Positions 15,660 to 27,100 of a stretch of DNA of 64,000 nucleotides are shown here, piece by piece. The notes under the pieces are model-generated. The model did not search any database. It saw only the letters and a program-made list of their open reading frames with translations, and was not told where the DNA came from. Made by a program: the position numbers and the translations under genes. The stretch comes from Apteryx mantelli. Taxonomy: Eukaryota > Chordata > Aves > Apterygiformes > Apterygidae. Where the stretch lies: NCBI RefSeq assembly GCF_036417845.1, contig NC_089985.1:26122583-26186582 (forward strand), in the 5' to 3' direction. How positions within the stretch are numbered: the first letter of the stretch is position 1; every line of letters starts with the position of its first letter.

Positions 15660-17990
15660 GGGAATCCAGGACATGTGGAGCTGGATTGGCAGAAGAATGC
15701 AATGAATTCAATGAATGGAGATAAGCATTTCTAGTCTTTATCAAATAATTTTATCAGTGCTCTTCATTTAGAAGATGAAGCACTCTGCATCTTTAGAATG
15801 CTTTCATCTTGGTAGCTTCAAAGAGAAATCACATCTGCGTTTCCCTGTGGCTGTGAGCAGCAGGGCAAGCACTCTCTTTTGCTGCCCTCTGACAAGGTGA
15901 ACCTCTTCTATGGAGCAAACACTGGTTTCCCACCTCTTTTGCTTAACTTCAGCTGTCTGCTTCTTATTGTAGATGAATTCATATGGAAACAAGCACAGAG
16001 TGTAATACAGGCTAACCCCAGGACAGCGTAATGGGGAGTTAAAACCAACACAGGACTTCTCCTGAGAAGATTAACATACTTAGAACAAAGCAAAAAGGCA
16101 CAACCAAAAAAACCCACACCAGCAGGCTCCTAGCAAAAGTAACTGGGCAACCTATCCATTGGGAAGCAGAAAATGGCCCAGTTCTGCTAAACTAGTAACT
16201 TGTCTGACACACTATGGTAGGAGATGCCTTGTGAAACCGAACTAAGTGATATGAGGGACTAACTTCACTTCTTTTGTAGGAAGGAACACTGCTACTTAAT
16301 AAAGACCTAAAGAAAGGGTTTTTTTTTTTAATGAAAAACATTTCTATCTGTTAAGCTTCTGCTCCAGAAAAATTACCACTCTCAGTTGTAATGAAAATAT
16401 GTCTAAGGGAAATGCAGAAATCACTTCCCTAGGATTGATGAAATTGTAATTTGTGAGACTAAGAACTTTATATATTATCTGAAATATTCCAAAGAGTTGT
16501 AATATTGAACATAGTTTATAAGATTGGTGATGGCAATGGCTTGTTTAAAAACATCCTGTTTTAATAGATTATTAGGAAGATTGATTTTTATGCAAGGTAT
16601 AAGATTTTGCTTACCATTAGTGACTTGTAAGTGACTTTTTCTCACAGGAAACTTTGTGCATGCCTCTTGGATAGTTGCAAATAAGCTGTATCTCAGTGAC
16701 ATCTGCAAATAAGTCATATCTCTGATCTTGCACATAGTAATGAAGTAGTGCTTACATCTTACAAACTTAAGTTTTTCAAAATATCTACGTAAAGCAACAC
16801 ATAGACTTACATGCTATAGAATTATTTATTATAACACAAATAGATTCCTTGCACTATTTTCCTGCAGAAGCATAATACACACATTGACACTTCAAGTTCG
16901 TAATATAAAAAAAAAGTAGAACCCATGTTATTAAATTAGTCCGATGATGATGAAATAGGGAGACCTAACTGATACAGATTGCATATATCTAAATTCAGGG
17001 CTTCTTGAATGGTCAAGAGCCAGCAGCAGATACCAGACACATACTGCTCCTACCTCCTGCAGGGGATCCCATATTTCCCTGGCTTTTCTCAGCCTCTGTG
17101 GAAGAGCTGCAGTGCACAGGAGCTGCTAAGTCATAAAAGCATCACTAGCTGGCAGAAATGTGCACTGCTGCTTTGGCAAAATTGCCCAACAGACCACCAA
17201 ACAAATGAAGCAAGGAGCCCCGCAAGAATTTAGCTCTTGTATTACACATTCGTTAGCTTTTCTGCTATGATACTCCACTAGAGGGTGCTTTTGTTAACTG
17301 CTAACATAAGGGCTGATTTAATTAGCAGCACTACATTCAGCTATAAACCCTGAATTTCTTTGATTCAGCCTAATATTTTATTGAAGTGTTTCTTGACACT
17401 GCACATCTATTTTGGTTCCTTTCCTGATGCCTCGCTACAGATTTTCTTTGTACTACAAAGGCTTTTCAAGCTGCTTTTGCATTTTACATTTCAAATAATT
17501 TTTAGTGATGTCTGATGAGAGTTACCATAATCTCTCCTCTTTCAAAAATAATTCCTACATTGATGAATCACAATGAAAAAATTATTTGGCAAACACAATT
17601 TTTGTCAAGTGTGTTTTGTCTGCAATGAAACAATAAAAAACACTATCAAAATAACAAAGGGTTAAAAATTGTACAAAGCTTCTACTTAGGAAAAACTGGT
17701 TGTTGAGTTTCAAAGTTTCTAACTTAGAGGAGAAGCCCAAGAATAAGGATTTTATCATCCTGTAATTGATACACTAATGGTTGGTTTAAATTTAAGAAGA
17801 ACACTTTAAAAAGGTGATTTCTGCAAAATAAGGAAGTGCATAAGAATTTGCTTTGAAAAGTTCAGTTAATCTAATTTCCCACTGAATCATGAGCTCCTTG
17901 TTTTATTAAGAAAAAATAGGTGTATTTGTAACCTGAGTTTTAGGCATCAGTTTTATGTCAGTTTTTAAAAATCCATTTTTTTCTTTCACA
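15660..17990. other. Intergenic, no gene identified
   Basis: AT-rich DNA without a recognisable gene. It contains the CTCF-like motif at 17275-17288. The 3' LTR of the gypsy remnant would be expected here, but I could not recognise one. Confidence 0.55.
17275..17288 (+). promoter_or_regulatory. CTCF-like motif
   Basis: CCACTAGAGGGTGC matches 13 of 14 positions of the CTCF core CCASYAGRKGGCRS, in forward orientation. Sequence match only; occupancy is unknown. Confidence 0.45.
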
Positions 17991-18004
17991 GAAACATATA
18001 AAAA

Positions 18005-18170
18005 TAAGGCTGGAATGGGCTCTCGCAGAGGTCAGCTAGCCCCTCTGCCCACCGCGGGCCAGCCAGCCGCCCCTGCACCGGTCCTGGCTGCCCTCTGCCA
18101 GTGTTCAAGCAATGCTTCGCTAGGAGGAAGCAATGCCTGACACTGCTGCCTTCTCTTCAGTTTTGCCAGG
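18005..18170 (+). mobile_element. Possible CR1-like LINE fragment
   Basis: GGCTGGAATGGGCTCTCGCAG and the following AGAGGTCAGCTAGCCC resemble the CR1 3' segment (GGAAGGGACCTC...GAGGTCATCTAGTCC). The block is GC-rich within AT-rich flanks. Similarity is recognised only over the first 60 or so bases. Confidence 0.4.
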
Positions 18171-21100
18171 TTAGTACAGTAATGCGTCTATCAATGAATC
18201 AGTAAAAATAGGCAGTTGAACAAGAGGATTAATAATCATCTTCTCCATTTTAGCAAAGCATATAACACTCTCGTGACTCTCAGCAGTTTATAGTTTTGTG
18301 TTTGTACAGAGCAAGAACTCCTACATTAGCAGAGGTGTAAATGACTGAAGATAATATATTCGCAGTTATAAAATGTGATATATCTCGGTTTTTTTCTGGG
18401 TTATTTGTCTGTGGCATAGCCAAGGAAAAACATTTAATGTAATTTTTTAAAATTAACAAATTCTAAGTTAAATGACAGAATTACACCAAAAGATGTAATT
18501 TCTGAGGGCAATTTGTCTGGTCAAAACAACCTGGTAAAGCAGTGCATCCAAGTTTGCTTGGAGCAGACTTTGCTGAGGACTGTGTTGCTGCTGCACTCGA
18601 ATGACCCTGGACAGGATTTAATGCAGTTGGGCCCTGTAGTTCACTCAGAGGGCAAACTAGCCCTTAAAACCAGCCTTTTCTTCCTCAAGACTTCAGAAGA
18701 AATGAAGAGAAGCTACCATTCAGCAGGAGAGAAGAAATGGAGGTCCTAGTTATTGGGACTAACTCACTGTATGTGTTGGGTTTTTGTTTTTTTGTTTTTT
18801 TTTTTATTAAAAGACCTAATTTAATTTTTCACAGGTTTCTGGCCACATACAAAGCTGAAAGTTAATGATTTTGTTCACTGTTGGAATACCTAATGTGATG
18901 TGCTTAAAGGGCAAAGGCTTCTGTGAGCTGAACATCCCCTGTGGTAGGTAGAAGCTTCACTTGAACAGTAACTACGGCTCAATACATGCCTACCTTGTCT
19001 ACTGGGAAGCATTAGCACTGGGTGCTACACAGTCGTCTTCGTCAATTGCTCTGAACCTTGGTGTTTAATAAGTAACATGGAAGAGCTTAAATGAAGCAGT
19101 CATTTTTACATTCAGGATCTTTTGAAGATCTTGATTTTTATTTCTCCTCCTCATTCTGCAAAAGTTCTATCAATTCTAACAGCATTACACAGAAATTAAT
19201 GTAAAAAGTTCTAACAGTTGGCATTCATTCTCAGGAAATTCTGTGGGATTTGCCATCAGTGCTTTGTTTACATCCTAGGTTGTGCATATACATTTGAACT
19301 TTAAGAACCAGAAATAAATGCTGTTGGGAAACTGGCTCTTCTGGTACTTGCTAATACATTTTAGAATATCAATTCCATCTTGAAAAACTGTTCATTTTTC
19401 TGAATTATTATTTTTCTGGATTATATTGTATGTGGTATTTATTTGTTAAATAGGTAACTTACGTTTTTATTGCAGAATAAGCAGGTTAACGGACTCTCCT
19501 TGTCAATGCTGCAGAGTTGTTGAGAAGCTATACATGTTTGAACTGCTTCAATTCCATTTCTGGTATCATGCTACAGGCCACTCTATAATCTGGAGCTACG
19601 TTTACATTACATTAGTCATTTGGCACAATAGGAGGGTGTCTATAAAGCAAAACTGTCAGTGCTGTGGACCCCACGTCCACCCTATATGTATTCGGAGGAT
19701 TTTCTTTGAGCTAGCTCTGCTTTGGTCCCACAGACTCAACACGCAGCAGCAGCTGAAGTGCATTAAGTGCACTCCTGGAGTGCATCCTCTGTTTCTAGTT
19801 TCATCCCAAAGGAATCCAGTGGGAGCACTCTGAAAACCAAAGCGGAGTCTACAGGGATGACTGGGAGAGTCACTTCAAAAGCACACTCCTGATCCAAACC
19901 AAAATACTTCGGCAGTCACACCCTGCCTGCGCGAGGAGCGTTGCACGCTCAGACCCAGCGTGTCTCCAGGACACACCTTCTTGCCAAAAATGAGCCCCTC
20001 TGGGAAAAACACAACTGTATGCAAATTGCATTTGAGGCTTGAGCTTTTGATAGCATGCCAATATTATTGCCTTCTGAATGTAGCTTTTTTTCTCACTTTA
20101 GAAGATTGTTTTTTTCCTATTGATTGATTCACTGGTTCTTATACTGAGTACAGGGGATGGTGGAGAATGAGAGCTAGGCTAACTTTAAGCACTTATCATT
20201 GCTTATGCATTGTTCCCAGGCTGGTAACGCTTCCACTTAGAGGTGCATCACTCATTCCTGCAAGAATTTATATGTGAATCTCATGTATATGAATCCTGGC
20301 TATCTGTGAATCTCACTAAGGCCATTGGAAGTCTGTTGTGTAGGAAGCTAAGCTCACGTATTTACTGTACTGGGGCCCTAGCACTGAGCATCTGATTCTT
20401 GATGGGGCTGAAGCTTCGCTGTGCATCTAACAAGGGAATAATGAAAATGGTTCGTGTTTTTTACTCCTAGAAAGAATGGCTCCCTTCCCCTCCCTGGGCT
20501 TTCTTCTCAGGAAAACCCACCAGCATCTCATTTTAGCAAGTTTACAAAAATATTTTTTTCATTTCAATATATTTGTCTGAAAAGATGAATTTCTGAGGAC
20601 ATGCTCACCATTTGGGGGAAGGTGGAGAGAGAGAGAGATGGATCATTTCCAGCTGCTCTTTGCTGACAGGCAAAGAAAAATTCTGCTTCAGATAACATTT
20701 GTGAATATGTTTCAAAAATACCCATTTGGTATGCACACCTGACAGGGAGAGTGCAGGCCAGTGTGACCAGCATCTTTAAAGTGCCTGCGATATAGATTTG
20801 CACTGTCATAGCTGCAGTAATAAGATGGGGCTCCTCCATGCTGACTGAGCTAAGAGGCTTTGGCGCTTCCCTCCTTGTATCCCCTATTCCCAAGCAGAGG
20901 AGGTGGATGTATTTTTCATACAGAAATATGGAGGCCACATTCAGTGTGCTTTAAACTGGAAAATGACTCAGTGGTGCTTGCTTTGAAGTGGAATGGGACA
21001 GATAAAAATACATCATTTACCTTTTGCTTGATACTTTGTTTATGTTTCCTGATGGGTTTCGTAAATATTGCATGCTAACTGCTGGCGAGACTTGGCACAG

Positions 21101-24100
21101 CAAGTGATTCGTAGTTTGACAACGGCCTTCTGGGGAGCAGCCCAGATTGCAGAGCAGGGAGAGCTGATGTCTTGCATGTTACCTGAGATGAGAGACAGAG
21201 AGAGTGATTGTACATTAGCTCCCTGTTCTTCATGTGCTGCGTTTTGTTTTCCCACGGGACACAAGCAAGACCTAAGTAACCAGAATCCTTGCTGTTTTTC
21301 CAGTGCACAGCGAATAGATATTTACTTTGATATTGGCTCTCTTGCCTGGTAGTAGTCTCTAATGACTCTAACATGAGGGCTTCTTAATGGTGCAAGCTGG
21401 GAATCGGCAAGTCCTGTGAGGGATCCTGACATCTGGAAACAACAGATTCTTCTTCAATCTGTGCCTATCTTTAAGGTAATAGCACTTGTGATTTTGAGCA
21501 TTGGAAGTGATGAGGCTTATGTCCTTCAGCAGCAAGGGAAATGTCTCCTTAGAAGCAGTCTTTTGTTATTTCCACCCATAACAGCTGTTGTCCTTCTGAA
21601 ATGACACATGGAACCAGAAAAGCAAGCGGAGACCAGAGTGCTTTGGTGAGTCAGAGACTAGTTTTTTATTCAGTGGGTGGACTGTGGAGGGTGGCAGTCA
21701 GTAGAACTGCACACGCTGCGTATTTGTGCAAATTGAATTCTGGAGACAGAGGTTCAATCAAAACGATCTGCTGTTGTAAACCTGTCTCCATTCAGAGGTT
21801 GCTGAGATGCAAGTCTTTAATCCAGATGGAAGATGCAGTTAAAGTAACAGTGGAATTCTTTGAAAGCTGTTTGTGAGTCAGACAAGTCTAAAAGACCTCT
21901 GATGTACAGGGAAGGGGAAAGATTTCAGTTTTCCTAGGTTCAGATTCACCTGTCTGTTGCCTTGTTAATGTAAGAGGAAAAAAAATAAGTGAATTTTTTA
22001 CATCCATCAAGGACTCTTTGAAATGCATGCTGCTATTCTTGCATGTATTTTTAATGTCAGAAATTCAGTAGGTGCAAATAAGCACTCAGGGCTAAGCCTA
22101 TGAAAAGACTCCTAAACACTTGCATTTTAGCTGTCCCCTGCAGCAGCACAGAGTACCCTGATGTAGAGGCCAGAAAACCTTGTACAGTCCTGGGGGAAAA
22201 GGGGAGACTTAAGGATAGCAGCACAACAACCTGCACCTAATCTACCTAAAAGGAATATAGTGAGCAATATAGTATATTTGCGATACAGCAAACAGCGAGA
22301 GACAGTTTTGCTACGATGTGGTAGCAAAACTCCAGGCACTGGAGCATTACTGATAAAACCTGTTTGAGGCCTAAGAAACGGGTGTTTGAGGGTCGCGGTT
22401 GTGCAGTTAAGCTCTAGGTCTGGTAAAGTCCCACTTTAGGCACATAAATCTTTATGGAGCTCTGTCACGGTACTCAGCCCCCAAACCCTGCAGTAAACTC
22501 AGGTATGACATAGTAAGTGAGGATAATGAAGTAAAGAGAGAGAAGAGAGGAGATAAAACTAGGGGTGCAGGGCACAGTTCTCTGCTATTATTTAGGTAAA
22601 GCAGGCAGATACCTGAGGGTCTTCATTAAGCGCATTAGCTGTTTAGAAAGGAAAGAATGTGGGTTTAGAGCGTTAACTCATTCGTTGTGGTGTTTCAGAA
22701 GCAGGCAAAGTAGTGGGAGCAGATGACTCTGAGTTAAATTTTGAGGGTTTTCTATGAGAACAGGATGGTGGTAGGAGGAAAGGCAGGACTGGGAAAGAAA
22801 AGGAACGTTACAGTTTGTCATTAAAGAACAAAAATGTACTGTGCAAAATAGGGCTTTGAATCTTAAGGTGCTTACAATCTCTAGGTGTTAAGGCTCTGAG
22901 ACTTGATACTGTAGTTTATAAAATAGCAGCTTTATCACATTGGTAACATTACTTAAACGAATTGACAATTTTATGGATGTTTTGTAGAGCAATCTAGGAG
23001 GGATTCTTTGGTATTTTCTTAAGATTTTTTCCCCTAAACACTTAGCAGGGAACATTTATGAAAATCTGAAGAAATATACCCATTAAGCCAGACTTGTTTA
23101 TTTAAATATTAATAGTTGAAAAAGAAAGGAAACAGCTCTCCTCTTCCCCTCCTCGTCTGCACACTCACTCGTGGGACTCTCAGGTGCTTTCTTTCAGACT
23201 GCTGGTGGGATTCACAAAAAATACCCCACATGCTTCAAAATCAGGTAAGCTATTTTGACATTTTAGTGATTTGCATCAGTTTTAACTTTTTACTGATGAT
23301 AAGTGAGCAGTGTCTCCACTAAGAGCCTTATTTAACTATTTATCTTAGGTGATTAGAATGCAAACTACAGAACGGGTTGAGTGGGTTACAGCTGCCTGAG
23401 TCTGTGTGTTTGTGTGTGTCCATCCATTTGTCCAAGATTTTCTTTCCAAAAGCCTACAGGCTTTGACTTGCTAATAGGACCCTGTCTGGGCAACTATCTG
23501 TCACATAAGTATACAAATCAGATCAGAAAGGCTGCACAGTTGTAATGGGGTCTTATCACATAATTCAGCCTGTGATACCCAATAAACAATATGCTTAACT
23601 GGAATGTGCTGTTTGGAGATGCATGTTCCAAAGGGATGCTAAAATTGGCAGCTTTACAATTTGACTTGATTTTTTTCTTCGTTGTTGTTCATAAAGCTAG
23701 AAGCAACTACATGGTTAAAATCTGTTTCGTTGTGTTTGGTTGGCTGACTTTTATTTTGAGAAGGAGAAGGTAATTTTAGTTCTTCAGAACTAAAAATTAG
23801 ATCAAAATCCTGGCAACTGTTCAGGATAAATGAGAAACCTTACAATAAAGGGTTTTCTGTCATCTTGGAAACACAGTTTCAAAAAGCAAGTTAGAGTAAT
23901 TTTAGTTTCAGCCTTCCATCTGCCCTTGTCCATCCCATGCCAATTCTGTTTTTACACTTAGTATATCCTGTTTAGCTGTGTTTTGCTTCTATATAAACAA
24001 CAGGGGAAATTGCCAGACAAAACTGGGAGAACACTGAAAATGACCTTGCACATGGTGTTTCAGAGCATGAAACCTATGTTTGGAAACACAAAGTTAAACT

Positions 24101-27100
24101 CATCCAAAAATAGATTGAAAATTTTGTTATTTTAGATCTTAGATATAATTGTAAAAAAGAACAAAAAAAAAAAGAAAAGAGAAGTTTAATTTTAAATACT
24201 TGTTTTTTACATACCATCGAATCTTTTCATTATGGAGAAGAATATGGCATTTAGGAAACATATTTTAGCAATAAGGAGTTTTGGGGGGGAGGGGAAGTTA
24301 AACAAGGAATAATCTAATTTGAAATATGGATGTAACCTGGTAAATACTCATGGTGCTTCAGAGACCCCACCATTGTGATATCCTTCTGAAATGTGCTGTG
24401 TTAAAGTGTTGTGAGTCTTCGTTACGGGTATTATACAGCTTATGCTGTGGCATGGCTGGAAACTCAAGTAATTAGGGAAGAGATTAGGATAAAGTAGTGC
24501 TTCTATCCACTAAAGAATGTAAATATTTTGAATATTTTCAATAGCTCACACATCTCAGTAAGAGATCTCATCTGAAGAGCACCCTCACTGTGAAGGTCCA
24601 CTAGAGAAAGCACAGAAACCTTTGTAGCCTTAACTCTGTACTTGAAATTAGCTGAGATATGTGGACTTCCCCCTTGCCACAGAAAATATTTGAAAGTGAA
24701 AAGTAAATTGATTTTAAATTATTTGAAAGATTAAATTACACTTGTATAAGTATCTTTTTTATTGCCCAGGTAGTATTGCTAGAAACCCAGGGGAACCCGT
24801 GCAGGACTGACTGGCGGTGACTGTGCCAGCGTCTCCTGTCACCTTTCCGTTGGACTGGGCAGCCTGCGCTGCCCGTTGGGCTGGACGGGGCTGGATGCCG
24901 CGTGGACCGTGCTGTCATCTTAACAGCACAGCAGCAATGAAAGCCAAAGGTGCATCCTTCCTTACGCAGCAGATTTTATAGGTATATTTTATGATACAAA
25001 CTATGTTACTATACGGACGGTATAGTTTTGTGTTTAAAATTGTACCATAGATATTCATGGCTTCAGCAAACTGTGTGAAAGAGCTCTCTCTGCTGACTCG
25101 GTGCTTGTCCCACTCGTCAACAGTACCCCACTGCTGGGTACCAAAAATCCTGGCCTCACCTCTGCCATCACTCGCTGCTTGTTTACCTCTGCTAGCCAGT
25201 GACCACAGACGAGTAACTAGACACTTGCTAGTTAGCCTGGAATTCATGGCTGACTTATACTAAATAAGTTGTATTAACAATTTGTATAATATATATTTTA
25301 TTAATTACATTATTTAATACAGTTACTATACGCTATCCTCTCCTCAAATGCTATTAATAGCAAACTCATTGGCGTCTAGCTTTTCCACCTGGTGGCTTTT
25401 TTGTTGATGTTCAGTAAAAATTACACGTTCTGTTCTAATCCTGCTCTCCAGTTTAGCTGAGTTTGTTGTACATTTTATGCTGTAACACATACTTCATGTC
25501 AACAAAGATAAGGTGGCATTTAAGATATGCTTAGAGCTGTAGGATTCCTGCCACTTGGGAGCGGAAGGAGTGTGGGCAACTGTCAGCACTTCCATTCTAG
25601 GAGTTTTGTTTTTTTAACAGTGACAGTAGATGAAGCTGAAGAAGTCAAGTACTTAGCTGAAATTAGGCAAATTGCAGTGTCAATGTCTGCACGTGATGTT
25701 ACCAGGCAGGAGGCTACAGCCTGTGATGCTGCGCTGCCTTAGGCCTTGCAGTGCACTTTGAGCCAGGCAAATGTCACTCAGTTTAAAGTGAAACAGAATT
25801 TGAGTCTAACAATAACCAACCAAACGGTGCCAACACTGAGAAGGGAGGGATAGTTTTCTACATGTGTGAACACTAAGCAAGTACAGGACATTAGCAGGGT
25901 TTTATCCTAATACATCTCAGAAGACATGATTAGACAAAATAGGTGACTACCATTTGGGTTACATTTTTAGAAATACTCCCAAACCATATGATCAGTTAAA
26001 CAGTTGAAATAATAGTAGGACAGTAAAACTTGAGATATTGAAAACTAGCTTGGCCTAAGTATGAGCAAACAAGATGTGTGCTTAAGCAAGCACAAATGAG
26101 ATTATTACTATATTTTTCACCTCTGTTTTTCGGATGCTGTTATGTCTTCCAGGGGTGACTGAACATTATAACAGAAATTACCAATTAAAGAAGCTTGACC
26201 ATGCTACCTTCCCATCAGCTGCAGCACTTTCTGTCACTCCTTGTTATCACAGGAATGTGAGTCTTGGGAGCAAGCTGTCAGCAGAGAGTAAGCAGCAGCC
26301 CCAGCAGGTTTGCAAATGAGGGAATTTCCCTTTCTGAGCCAGTAGGATCAAGCACTACACTTCTCTGCTGGATTGTTGCTGACTTTACAGTGCAAGAAAG
26401 CCTATCAGGTCAAAACATGTGCTCCATAGTTGCTGGCCTAAACAGGAAAACTTTTTGCTCCTGTAAAATGCAGTTTTGCTTTGTTCCATATGATAGGTGC
26501 ACTCCAGGAGATGCAAAAAATATCTGCAGGGTTCATCTGCATAGCTATACAAGAATGCTTTCTAGTTTTCAGTCACTGTACTGAAGCAACCCTGTTCAAA
26601 TTCTGCAAACAAGCTAAGTATGAGTACGCTAATGCATGCGCAGACTTCATTTTAACAGTTTCTTAATATCACCTTCTCTGTTTGCTCCTTTTGATGCACA
26701 CACAATGGAGAGAAAGAAATGAGTATTTCAAATATAGAAAAATACATTCGAATTCCATATCTCAGCAGCCTGAGGTGGTATGCTGGGTTTCTCTGGCTGT
26801 TTTGGTTTGGTTTTTGGCTTTGCAATGTACCAGATAGCTGTCATGAAATGACTATGCACACATGGGAAGTTGTTTGAGTAATACAGTTATTTAGCTTACA
26901 AAGAAAAAAAAGACCAGGTTTTCAACATGTGAAAGTCATTGGCAGATTTTGCCTACAGAAAAAAACATCTATTGCTTAAAATTGAAGATTATAATTATAT
27001 ATCTTTGATGCATCCCAGTGATTATCTTAAGTAAAATACTTTGAGTACAGCACAGTATATACAGACCTTAAAAGGATCAGTGTTCCAATTTAAGGACCTT

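Larger units (their letters stand above)
13850..15660 (+). mobile_element. Decayed Ty3/gypsy (Metaviridae-type) pol remnant
   Basis: A degenerate retrotransposon pol region with its domains in canonical order: reverse transcriptase (about 13885-14470), RNase H (14514-14880), an integrase zinc-region trace (about 15000-15300) and integrase core (15352-15640). It was detected by reading all + strand frames and matching family motifs across frameshifts and stops. Each block is interrupted, so nothing functional remains. This domain order (RT-RH-IN) and the RNase H tail pattern RPGxxxxN separate Ty3/gypsy from Copia and CR1. I found no LTRs, gag or protease. The upstream frame at 13363-13620 could be part of the element but shows no recognised domain. 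The density of stops and frameshifts implies an old insertion. Confidence 0.82.

Noticed and set aside
19534-19833. 99-codon + strand frame with Cys pairs
   Set aside because: The CxxC spacing is not followed by a recognisable zinc-finger pattern, and there are no flanking exons.
20564-20938. 124-codon minus-strand frame in the intergenic desert
   Set aside because: No recognisable motif, splice context or compositional bias; length is compatible with chance in 64 kb.
24915-25247. 110-codon minus-strand frame
   Set aside because: No similarity recognised. The overlapping + strand frame is equally open, suggesting low stop density rather than coding.
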